In this document: piece after piece, positions 16,957 through 23,215 of the stretch
Numbering within the stretch: the first letter of the stretch is position 1
Layout: each line of letters starts with the position of its first letter
Assembly (NCBI GenBank): GCA_035947875.1
Contig: DASZJQ010000160.1
Span: 1 to 23,215, forward strand
Length of the DNA: 23,215 nt
Source of the DNA: Bog-473 sp035947875
GTDB taxonomy: Bacteria > Actinomycetota > Acidimicrobiia > Acidimicrobiales > RAAP-2
Reading direction: 5' to 3'
Translations under genes and position numbers: made by a program
The notes under the pieces: model-generated
The model's input: the letters and a program-made list of their open reading frames with translations, nothing else
Database searches by the model: none
Told to the model about the DNA's origin: nothing

Positions 16957-17063
16957 ATTGTTATAGGTCCTCGGCCGCCGCGGTGTGAGCTTCTGACGCG
17001 AAGACCCTGGGTCGGGTGCCTCTGTCCACGGCGGGCGAGGCCGCGGGCAAGGGGGCGGACAAC

Positions 17064-17084
17064 GCGGCGGGCATCTCCCGCCGC
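17064..17084 (-). terminator. GC hairpin after the UGM-like gene, no U-tract
   Basis: GCGGCGGG (17064-17071) and CCCGCCGC (17077-17084) form a perfect 8-bp stem with a 5-base loop, starting about 20 bases after the stop codon of the UGM-like gene. No U-run follows. It probably partly ends or attenuates transcription in the 148-base gap before the flippase gene. Confidence 0.45.
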
Positions 17085-17104
17085 CGACGAGTCACCGCCT
17101 CGTC

Positions 17105-18619
17105 CTAGGGAGCAGTTGGGGTCGCTGGTGTCCGCGCCGGCAGCAGGGGGGCGTCACGTCCCGAGCCTCCGCCGCCGGACGACGACCCCGACCCGGGCCC
17201 CGACCCCGAACTTGACTCGTGATATTCCTCCTCGACATTGACCAACCAAATGTCATGTGTCGCCCCGTACATGTTCTCCACGGTCAGCATGGCGGTGTAC
17301 ATGGAATGGTCCTGATTGTTGTACTTGTGCATGCCGTTCCGCCCAACCGGGTGGATATTGGGCGCCTCGGCCGCCAAGTACCGACGGATGGTCTCGACGT
17401 TGGCGGCGTAGGTGAAGTCGTAGTACGGATACGCCTTGGGCACCCTCACCACGTAGCCACCCTCCACGTCCCCGGGCTCCACCAGTCCGAGCATGCTCAA
17501 CTCCTTGGTGGCCAAGGTGATGAGGTGGTCGTCGGGCATCTCCCACACGGCGTCGCCCTCGAAGACGAAGTACTCGAGCCCGAGGCAGGTACGACCGTCC
17601 TTGACCAGGTAGGGCGACCACGATCCGTAGTTCTGGATCCGCCCCACCTCCACGTCGGGGGCATGGATGTAGATCCAGTTGTCCGGAAAGCTGCGGGACT
17701 CGGGCACGATGAGGGCCACCGTCAGATAGTCCCGATAGTGCAACCCGTCGGCGGCGGCCAGCACCTCGGCCGGCGGGGCCGGCACGATCGCGTGCACCAG
17801 CTCGCGCATGGGCATGGTCGAGATGACGTGGCGGGCCGCCTGCGTGACCTCGGCCCCGTCGTGGACGTAGGTCACCGACGTGGCCCGTCCGTCCGACACG
17901 TGGATCTTGGTGAGCGGTGACGAGAGGTGCACCGTCCCCCCGGCGGCCACCACCTTCTCGGCGCAGACTTCCCACATCATGCCCGGGCCGAGCTTCGGGT
18001 ACTGAAATTCCTCGATGAGGCTGGTGATCTCGGTCTGTTTGCGCCGGGGCAACAGGGCGTTGATCACGGCCTTGCGCAGGTCGAGATTCTTGATGCGCTG
18101 CGCCGCCCAATCGGACGGCATCTGCGACACCTTCACCCCCCACACCTTCTCGGTGTACGTCTTGAAGAAGGTGCGGTAAAGGCGCCAACCGAAGCGGGCC
18201 ACCAACCAGTCCTCATAATTGGACTCGTCCTTGGGAGGACGGATGCGGGCCCATATATAGGAGAAGCCGCAGAGCATGGCCTCCCACAGTCCGAGATTGC
18301 GCAACGCGTTGGTCGCCTTGAGCGGGTAGTCGTAGTACTTGCCCTCGTAGAAGATCCGACTCATGCGGGGCCGGATCAGGAAATCACCCTCCGGCAGGAT
18401 CTCGTGCCACAGCTTCTCCACCTCGTCGACCTTGGTGAAGAACCGGTGACCTCCGAGATCGAAGCGCCAGCCGTCGCGCAGGACGGTACGGCTGATGCCA
18501 CCGACCACGTCGTCGGCCTCGAGGACCACCGGGTGCTCCCCCCGTTTCGTCAGCTCGTAGGCGGCAGTGAGCCCGCCCGGGCCGGCGCCCGCGATGACTA
18601 CCGGTGCATCCTCAACCAT
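17105..18619 (-). CDS. UDP-galactopyranose-mutase-like FAD-dependent oxidoreductase
   Basis: This is a 504-residue flavoprotein of the UGM/amine-oxidase superfamily. The N-terminal Rossmann motif is VVIAGAGPGGLTAAYEL (G11, G13, G16), with the ribose-binding Glu34 and GG at 40-41. It then follows the UGM pattern step by step: GGHRFF (56-61, compare GAHIFH), IFYEGKYYDYPLK (compare the UGM substrate-gate region), TYTEKVWG with Trp160 (compare YTxKQWG), and GRNGMHKYNNQDHSM near 425-440 (compare GRLxxYKYxNMD). The last 39 residues form a Ser/Gly-rich then Pro/Ala-rich tail of unknown role. True UGM makes UDP-galactofuranose; this enzyme's substrate is not established, and the Gln to Val change in KQWG argues for caution. 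The start ATG (18617-18619) has AAGGGA 4 bases upstream. Confidence 0.83.
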   Translation of the reverse strand: MVEDAPVVIAGAGPGGLTAAYELTKRGEHPVVLEADDVVGGISRTVLRDGWRFDLGGHRFFTKVDEVEKLWHEILPEGDFLIRPRMSRIFYEGKYYDYPLKATNALRNLGLWEAMLCGFSYIWARIRPPKDESNYEDWLVARFGWRLYRTFFKTYTEKVWGVKVSQMPSDWAAQRIKNLDLRKAVINALLPRRKQTEITSLIEEFQYPKLGPGMMWEVCAEKVVAAGGTVHLSSPLTKIHVSDGRATSVTYVHDGAEVTQAARHVISTMPMRELVHAIVPAPPAEVLAAADGLHYRDYLTVALIVPESRSFPDNWIYIHAPDVEVGRIQNYGSWSPYLVKDGRTCLGLEYFVFEGDAVWEMPDDHLITLATKELSMLGLVEPGDVEGGYVVRVPKAYPYYDFTYAANVETIRRYLAAEAPNIHPVGRNGMHKYNNQDHSMYTAMLTVENMYGATHDIWLVNVEEEYHESSSGSGPGSGSSSGGGGSGRDAPLLPARTPATPTAP

Positions 18620-18623
18620 CGTG

Positions 18624-18629
18624 TCCCTT
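18624..18629 (-). promoter_or_regulatory. Ribosome binding site of the UGM-like gene
   Basis: AAGGGA is followed by a 4-base spacer and then ATG at 18619 on the minus strand. It lies in the 45-base gap after the PIG-V-like gene, so the two are probably on one transcript while the flavoprotein is translated independently. Confidence 0.55.
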
Positions 18630-18664
18630 CTCTTCCGGCAAACCTGGAGCAGGATACCGGCTCG

Positions 18665-19798
18665 TCAGGGCACGAACAGGTTAAGGAAGGCCAGCAGGGC
18701 GTATCCCGCCAGGCCGGCCGAGAGGAGGACCAGGGCGGCTCTCTCAAGTCGCGGTCCCCGCACCAGCACGGCGGCGGCGATGACCAGCGGGAAGGCGCTC
18801 AGGGCATAGCGCTCGAAGGAATCGAGGTTGGCGCCGGCCAGGGCCACGCCCAGAATCGCCAGCACCAGGACGGTGTAACAGGCGGGCAGCCGCCGCCAGC
18901 ACACCACCAGCAACACCACGGCCAGCAGCACCCACGGCACGTGGAGTGCGGTGCCGACGTGGTGGTGCATCAGGCCCCGGGCGTCATCGAACAGGGTGGC
19001 GAACGGGTCCGAGACCCCGCCGTGATGGCTCGATTCGAGCTGCACCCGCAACGGGGCCCACGCATCGCCCACCACGTGGTCGGCCCAGCCCAGGAAGGCC
19101 GCCAGCCCCAGGAAGGGCGCCGCCACGGCGAGGAGGCCGACCCGGCGTGGTCCCGGCTGCAGCCTGGCCCACCAGCGGATCAACTCCACGGCGATCACGA
19201 GGGCCACCAGCACTCCGATGGGCCGGGCCAGCGCCGCCCCGAAACCGAGCAGGCCCGCCAGGGCGAAGTTCGGCCGGTCCTGGCCCCGCCGCAGCGCCAG
19301 GAAGCAACCGAGGAACAGGCAGAGCAGCACCGATTCGGCATAGCCCATGACCAGGACGAAGGCCGCCGGGGCCAGGCTGAGGTACCAGATCGATCGTCGG
19401 GCCAGGTCGGTGTCTGCGGTCTCCCGCCGGACCAGGACGAACAACAGGGCGGTGGCCACCAGCGCGGCCACGTTGGAGACCAGGATCAGCGCGGCACCAT
19501 CGCCCACGCCCGGCAACCAGGCCACGGCGTGCGTCATCAGGGGGACAAGAGGAAAGAAACGCAACGACTGATGGCCCAGGGGCCCGTAGCCCTCCCGGGC
19601 GATCGACTCGAACCATCCGGCGTCCCAGCCGAGCAGCCCGGCGTGGACCCGCGCCGCCACTCCGGGGGTCGACGGGTGGGTCCGATCGACGATGAAGTGG
19701 GCCAGCCCCAGGGCCCCCAGGACCACCACCCGAGCCAGGAGGAAGGGCAGCACTGCTTCCCGAAGAGGCCCGCGGCAGCGGAACCAGATTCGGCTCAC
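18665..19798 (-). CDS. PIG-V-like (GPI mannosyltransferase 2 type) GT-C membrane protein
   Basis: This 377-residue polytopic protein has the layout of the PIG-V/Mannosyl_trans2 family of polyprenyl-phosphate-mannose-dependent enzymes. After the first membrane segment (about 15-36) comes LLGWDAGWFESIAREGY with Trp58-Asp59, matching the family's WD signature in the first outer loop, and then FFPLVPLMTHAVAWL (81-95). Eight to ten hydrophobic segments follow, with an ARPIGVLVALVIAVELI block and a C-terminal SFERYALSAFPLVIA typical of GT-C proteins. The start is the GTG at 19796-19798: it overlaps the upstream stop codon by 4 bases (GTGA), implying translational coupling. A longer frame to 19951 would lie within the upstream gene and is rejected. 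Mannose as donor sugar is inferred from the family. Confidence 0.78.
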   Translation of the reverse strand: MSRIWFRCRGPLREAVLPFLLARVVVLGALGLAHFIVDRTHPSTPGVAARVHAGLLGWDAGWFESIAREGYGPLGHQSLRFFPLVPLMTHAVAWLPGVGDGAALILVSNVAALVATALLFVLVRRETADTDLARRSIWYLSLAPAAFVLVMGYAESVLLCLFLGCFLALRRGQDRPNFALAGLLGFGAALARPIGVLVALVIAVELIRWWARLQPGPRRVGLLAVAAPFLGLAAFLGWADHVVGDAWAPLRVQLESSHHGGVSDPFATLFDDARGLMHHHVGTALHVPWVLLAVVLLVVCWRRLPACYTVLVLAILGVALAGANLDSFERYALSAFPLVIAAAVLVRGPRLERAALVLLSAGLAGYALLAFLNLFVP

Positions 19799-21408
19799 TT
19801 CGTGGTCGGGGCGTACTCGCTGAGATTCATGGGCTCGTAGTATTTCTTGGGATCGGCCGTCACCCACGTCTGTTGCCCCGTGGTCATCGCCTGCAGTCCC
19901 TGCACGATCTGCTCGCACTTCGAGCCGAACGTCTGGTAACCCGACTCCCACACCAACCAGATCCGATGCGACGCGCCGGCGTCATGGACCAGAGTGCTGG
20001 CAAAGGTCGCCGGATTCCCGGCTTGTGACGCCTGGCTGTAGTCGACCCAGTCGACGAACTGCGGTCCGATCCCACGCGGGAACGTCACCATCGTGTATCG
20101 GGCCGGATTGTCCACGACCCGGTACGTGGCGGGGCCGAGTTGATCGGGGCAGAAGGCGACGATGTCACCCCCGCGAGCGTGTGCCGCCAGGGCCTGGGCG
20201 ACGACCAGCCCCTGGGTGCGTTGCGAGCGCACGCTCTGGACCGAAAGCACCAGTCCGGCCGCCACGGCCACGGTGAGCAGGGCCACCCGACCCCGGGCAT
20301 TGAGCAAGGTGGCCGAGCCCAGTGCGACGATCAGCAGGAAGGGCAGGAAGATCACGGACGCGTAGCGCGAGGAAAAGGCGCTCGAGGTCAACAGGCCTCC
20401 GGCGATGGCCGCGAAGAGGGTGCCGATGACCACGAACGACATGGCCCGGGCCCGGGGGCGGGTGTGGAGGTCCAACTCGACGATGCGCCCGGTGCGGCCG
20501 ATCCCGAAGAGCGCCAAGGCGGCCAGGGCGAAGTAGATCACGGCCAGGGCCCGACCCTGGTTGGTGCTCAACGTCGACATGGACGCCTGGTTCAGGGTGA
20601 ACCCGGTCACCGCGTTCACCACGCTGGCGAAGTTGGCCGGCAGGGCCCACGGTGTCCCGGTGTGCTTCGACTGGTAGATGAAGGTCGGCAGCCAGGGCAC
20701 GAAGGCCAGACCACCGACGGCGACGGCGACGAGCGCCGGGATCGGCCGCCGCCAGTCCCGGGACTGGGGAGCCCGGTGCCGCGCCCGCAGCGCGCTGAGA
20801 ACCAGCCACAGGCCCACCATCGCCACCAGGTACATCGACCAGTACTGGGTGTAGAGCAGGGCGGCCGTCACCACCGCGACGGCGATGAGGTTGCCCGGCC
20901 GCGGTGTGGCCAGGGCGCGCTGGAGGGCGACGATCCCGCAGCCGGTGAGGAGGATCAACAAGGCGTACATGCGGGACTCGGTGGAGTAGTACACGGCGAA
21001 GGGGGCGCTGGCCAGCAGCACCACGGTCGTCCAGGCCACCATTCGCCCCCCGAACCGCTTGGCGGCCAGCCACGCCACCGGCAGCGTCAGGACGCCCAGG
21101 ATGCCCGAGAGCGAACGAGTGGCCAGGTCCGACTGGCCGAAGAGGCGCATCCAGAAATGGAGGAGGTAATAGAACAGCGGCGGTGCGCCGTCCTGTTTGA
21201 GTCGACCCGGGATCTCGTGCAGCGGCAACCGGGCGATGTTGACCGTCAGGGCCTCATCGAGCCAGAGGGCGGATGACGCCCAGAAGCGGAGTCCGATGCC
21301 CACGGCGATGACCAGGGCCACCCCGATTGCCACCACCACTCGGAGGCGCCCGGTCAGAGCTTCAACTTGGCCATATGCTCCCAATTCCCCCTCGGACATC
21401 CGGCGCAT
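19795..21408 (-). CDS. GT39-like (PMT_2/ArnT type) GT-C glycosyltransferase
   Basis: This 537-residue protein has about ten membrane segments and a C-terminal soluble extracytoplasmic domain (from about 400). The diagnostic first-loop motif is SSALWLDEALTVNIARLPL with Asp51-Glu52, followed by QDGAPPLFYYLLHFWMRLFG (72-91), both hallmarks of bacterial PMT_2 proteins. Other family features are STESRMYALLILLTG and SSRYASVIFLPFLLIV. The C-terminal domain contains two cysteines (CPDQ and KCEQ) that could form a disulfide outside the cell. Two in-frame ATG codons (21406-21408 and 21397-21399) are possible starts, neither with a clear ribosome binding site. It is the first gene of the minus-strand glycan operon and divergent from the peptide transporter. 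Donor and acceptor are unknown. Confidence 0.83.
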   Translation of the reverse strand: MRRMSEGELGAYGQVEALTGRLRVVVAIGVALVIAVGIGLRFWASSALWLDEALTVNIARLPLHEIPGRLKQDGAPPLFYYLLHFWMRLFGQSDLATRSLSGILGVLTLPVAWLAAKRFGGRMVAWTTVVLLASAPFAVYYSTESRMYALLILLTGCGIVALQRALATPRPGNLIAVAVVTAALLYTQYWSMYLVAMVGLWLVLSALRARHRAPQSRDWRRPIPALVAVAVGGLAFVPWLPTFIYQSKHTGTPWALPANFASVVNAVTGFTLNQASMSTLSTNQGRALAVIYFALAALALFGIGRTGRIVELDLHTRPRARAMSFVVIGTLFAAIAGGLLTSSAFSSRYASVIFLPFLLIVALGSATLLNARGRVALLTVAVAAGLVLSVQSVRSQRTQGLVVAQALAAHARGGDIVAFCPDQLGPATYRVVDNPARYTMVTFPRGIGPQFVDWVDYSQASQAGNPATFASTLVHDAGASHRIWLVWESGYQTFGSKCEQIVQGLQAMTTGQQTWVTADPKKYYEPMNLSEYAPTTK

Positions 21409-21475
21409 CGTAGGGCACTGCGTCTAGGATCATGCGCCGCCGGGGGGCACAGAAAGCCAAGGGAGGACCAGCAGC
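21409..21475. promoter_or_regulatory. Divergent promoter region between glycan locus and Opp/Dpp operon
   Basis: This 67-base gap separates two divergent genes and must carry start signals for at least one of them. A TAGGAT element (21425-21430) resembles a -10 box for the plus strand, but no -35 partner is visible. The GGGAGGA ribosome binding site at 21461-21467 belongs to the permease gene. Confidence 0.4.
21461..21467 (+). promoter_or_regulatory. Ribosome binding site of the first permease
   Basis: GGGAGGA is followed by an 8-base spacer and then GTG at 21476. It fixes the GTG start and is a strong Shine-Dalgarno match. Confidence 0.7.
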
Positions 21476-22423
21476 GTGGGCAAGTACGTGGGGAAGAGGG
21501 TGGTGCTTCTCCTCATCATCATCTTCTTCGTCTCGATTGCCGCCTTCTTCCTGGTCCACCTGCTCCCGGGCAACCCGACCGTCACCATCCTGGGGCCCAA
21601 CGACACCACGGCGAACGCCGCCGCGCTCAACCGCCAGCTCGGTCTCGACAAGCCCTTGATACAGCAGTACTGGACCTGGCTGAGCCATGTCTTCCAGGGG
21701 AACCTGGGCCAGTCGTTCACCACCCATCAGTCGACGTGGACCATCATCAAGCAGGCCTTCCCCATCGACGTCGAGCTGATCGTGATCTCGCAGCTCATTG
21801 CCTTCGCCATTGCCGTCCCCATGGCCCTGAAGGCCTCCCGCCGCCCCAACCGCATGTTCGACCAGGTGTCCAACAGCACCACCTTCAGCATGCTGGCCCT
21901 CCCCCCGTTTGTGATCGCCCCGGTCCTGGTCCTCATTTTCGCCGTCCATTGGCACGTCTTCCCGGGGCCGGCCTCCTACGTGCCCTTGACCCAGAACTTC
22001 TGGTCCAACCTGCACACCATGCTGTTACCCTCGATCGTGCTGGCCCTGGGCTCGATCACCGTCTACTTCCGCCTGTTGCGAAACGATCTCATCTCCACCC
22101 TGCAAGAAGACTTCATCACCATGGCGCGCTCCAAGGGTCTCTCGGACCGTCGCATCATGTGGCGTCACGCCCTGCGCCCGTCATCGGTCTCCCTCCTGGC
22201 TTCGGCCGGGATCACCATCGGCGGGCTCATCGCCGGCACCCTCGTGGTCGAGACCCTGTTGCAGTTGCCGGGAATCGGGTACCAGCTCATCTCCAGCATC
22301 AATCAGGACGACTACACGGTGGTGCAGGGCATCGCCCTGGTCGTGGCGGTCGCCGTCGTGCTCATCAACTTCTGCTTTGATTTCCTCTTTACCGTCGTCG
22401 ACCCGAGGATCGCCCGTGACTGA
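21476..22423 (+). CDS. Opp/Dpp-type ABC transporter permease (first, DppB/OppB-like)
   Basis: This is the inner-membrane channel subunit of a peptide (or nickel/oligosaccharide-type) ABC importer, 315 residues. The short cytoplasmic N-terminus GKYVGKRVV and first helix lead to HLLPGNPTVTILGPN, standard for DppB. The family motif QLGLDKPLIQQYWTWLSHVFQGNLGQSF is split here as QLGLDKPLIQQYW and GNLGQSF. The EAA loop that contacts the ATPase is EDFITMARSKGLSDRRIMW (about 211-229). The C-terminus ends DPRIARD as usual. Six membrane helices fit the family. The GTG start has a strong ribosome binding site. No substrate-binding protein or ATPase gene lies upstream; they may follow outside the window. 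Confidence 0.95.
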   Translation: MGKYVGKRVVLLLIIIFFVSIAAFFLVHLLPGNPTVTILGPNDTTANAAALNRQLGLDKPLIQQYWTWLSHVFQGNLGQSFTTHQSTWTIIKQAFPIDVELIVISQLIAFAIAVPMALKASRRPNRMFDQVSNSTTFSMLALPPFVIAPVLVLIFAVHWHVFPGPASYVPLTQNFWSNLHTMLLPSIVLALGSITVYFRLLRNDLISTLQEDFITMARSKGLSDRRIMWRHALRPSSVSLLASAGITIGGLIAGTLVVETLLQLPGIGYQLISSINQDDYTVVQGIALVVAVAVVLINFCFDFLFTVVDPRIARD

Positions 22424-23215
22424 CATCATCTCGCCTGATATCGCACCCATGATGCCCGGCATGGCCGCCAGCTCGATTGACGAAGAGGGTGACCCGACTC
22501 AGAAGAAGCTCGGGGTCTTCTTCTGGATCTGCGCCTCGTGGATCGTCTTCGTCATCCTCCTGGCCATCTTCGCCAAGGTCCTGCCCTTGCCCAATCCGAC
22601 CTTCCAGAATTATTCGGCACCCCAGAACGCCGGCCCGGCCCTCGGACACCTGCTCGGGACCGACGACCTCAACCGCGACATATTGAGCCGCTTGGTGTAC
22701 GGCGCCCGCGTCTCGCTGGTCGTCGGCTTCGGGGGGGCGGCCATCGGCATGGTCATCGGCGGCATCCCGGCCATGATCTCGGCCTACCGGCGCGGCCGCA
22801 CGGACACCTTCTTGAACACGACGTCGTACGTCCTCCTGGCCTTCCCGGTGATCGTGGCCCTCATCGTCATCATCGACTTCTGGGGCCGCAGTCTCCCGAA
22901 GATCACCCTCATCATCGGATTGTTCAGCGCTCCGTTGATCTACCGGGTCATCCGGGCGTCCACCCTCTCGTACGCCACGCGGGACTTCGTCCTGGCGGCC
23001 AAGGCCCTGGGGGCCAGCGACCGCCGCATCCTGGCCCGTGAGATCCTGCCCAATATCATGCCGACCGTGGTGTCCTTCGGCCTGATCGCCGTGGCCACCA
23101 TCATCGTGCTCGAGGGCACGCTGGCCTTTCTCGGGCTTTCCGTCGCGCCCCCGACACCGAGCTGGGGCAACATGCTCGATGAGGGGTCAACCCTCCTGTC
23201 GGGCGGAGCGGGCCA
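22416..23215 (+). CDS. Opp/Dpp-type ABC transporter permease (second, DppC/OppC-like), 3' end outside window
   Basis: This is the second permease of the peptide ABC importer, with 266 codons present. A long polar N-terminus (about 30 residues, as usual for OppC) precedes the first helix. Then come LGHLLGTDDLNRDILSRLVYGARVSL, shown here as GTDDLNRDILSR and GARVSLVVGF, both diagnostic of DppC, and the EAA loop TRDFVLAAKALGASDRRIL (about 187-205). The late FLGLSVAPPTPSWGNM signature is just before the window edge. The start is the GTG at 22416, which overlaps the end of the first permease gene by 8 bases (GTGACTGA), with GAGG 8 bases or so upstream, so the two are translationally coupled. Roughly 20-40 residues are missing at the C-terminus. 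Confidence 0.94.
   Translation, partial: MTDIISPDIAPMMPGMAASSIDEEGDPTQKKLGVFFWICASWIVFVILLAIFAKVLPLPNPTFQNYSAPQNAGPALGHLLGTDDLNRDILSRLVYGARVSLVVGFGGAAIGMVIGGIPAMISAYRRGRTDTFLNTTSYVLLAFPVIVALIVIIDFWGRSLPKITLIIGLFSAPLIYRVIRASTLSYATRDFVLAAKALGASDRRILAREILPNIMPTVVSFGLIAVATIIVLEGTLAFLGLSVAPPTPSWGNMLDEGSTLLSGGAG

Noticed and set aside
16957..16975. TATAAC box just before the flippase start
   Set aside because: It lies only 3 bases from the first GTG and has no -35 partner at a proper distance, so neither a normal nor a leaderless promoter is well supported.
17927..19840. Plus-strand 637-codon open frame
   Set aside because: It lies fully antisense to the UGM-like and PIG-V-like genes, which have clear motifs. 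Its product is rich in His, Gln, Gly and Arg with no domain, typical of antisense shadows in high-GC DNA.
19799..19951. Longer start for the PIG-V-like gene
   Set aside because: It would lie inside the upstream GT39-like gene; the GTGA overlap gives a natural coupled start and the extra residues look random.

Overview
The window is high-GC DNA with many GTG starts and gene families typical of Actinomycetota. A lineage outside Mycobacteriales, perhaps Acidimicrobiia, is my guess; the phylum call is fairly firm, the class call is weak. I support sixteen protein-coding genes, two of them cut by the window edges. I see no rRNA, tRNA, CRISPR array, transposase or integrase. No stretch over 300 bases lacks a gene; the longest gap is 287 bases, between the AftD-like gene and the GH43 gene.

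Region 1 (1-6465, minus strand) is a housekeeping block. In transcription order it holds a SAM-dependent methyltransferase, coaE (dephospho-CoA kinase), uvrB, a ketosteroid-isomerase-like NTF2-fold protein, a GNAT acetyltransferase, and the 5' part of uvrA. Two subunits of the UvrABC excision nuclease therefore flank two small unrelated enzymes.

Region 2 (6505-21408) is a cell-envelope glycan locus, almost all on the minus strand. In transcription order it encodes a GT39/PMT-like GT-C protein, a PIG-V-like GT-C mannosyltransferase, a UDP-galactopyranose-mutase-like flavoprotein, a polysaccharide flippase, a cytoplasmic GT4 glycosyltransferase, a second PMT-like GT-C protein, and a 1522-residue AftD-like arabinofuranosyltransferase with discoidin-like carbohydrate-binding modules. 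The only plus-strand gene here encodes a membrane-anchored or exported GH43 glycosidase, divergent from the AftD-like gene. A plausible model is that sugars are assembled on a lipid carrier inside the cell, flipped outward, extended by GT-C enzymes using polyprenyl-phosphate sugars, and trimmed by the GH43 enzyme. This resembles mycobacterial arabinogalactan or lipoarabinomannan assembly, but the gene set differs and the polymer is unknown.

Region 3 (21476-23215, plus strand) starts an Opp/Dpp-type peptide ABC transporter operon with two overlapping permease genes; the second runs off the end.

The best candidate for something undescribed is the region 2 glycan locus as a whole. Within it, the AftD-like/GH43 divergent pair, the UGM-like enzyme with a Ser/Gly tail, and a possible RNA switch at the GT4 ribosome binding site stand out. 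A ketosteroid-isomerase-like active site encoded between uvrB and uvrA is also unexpected.
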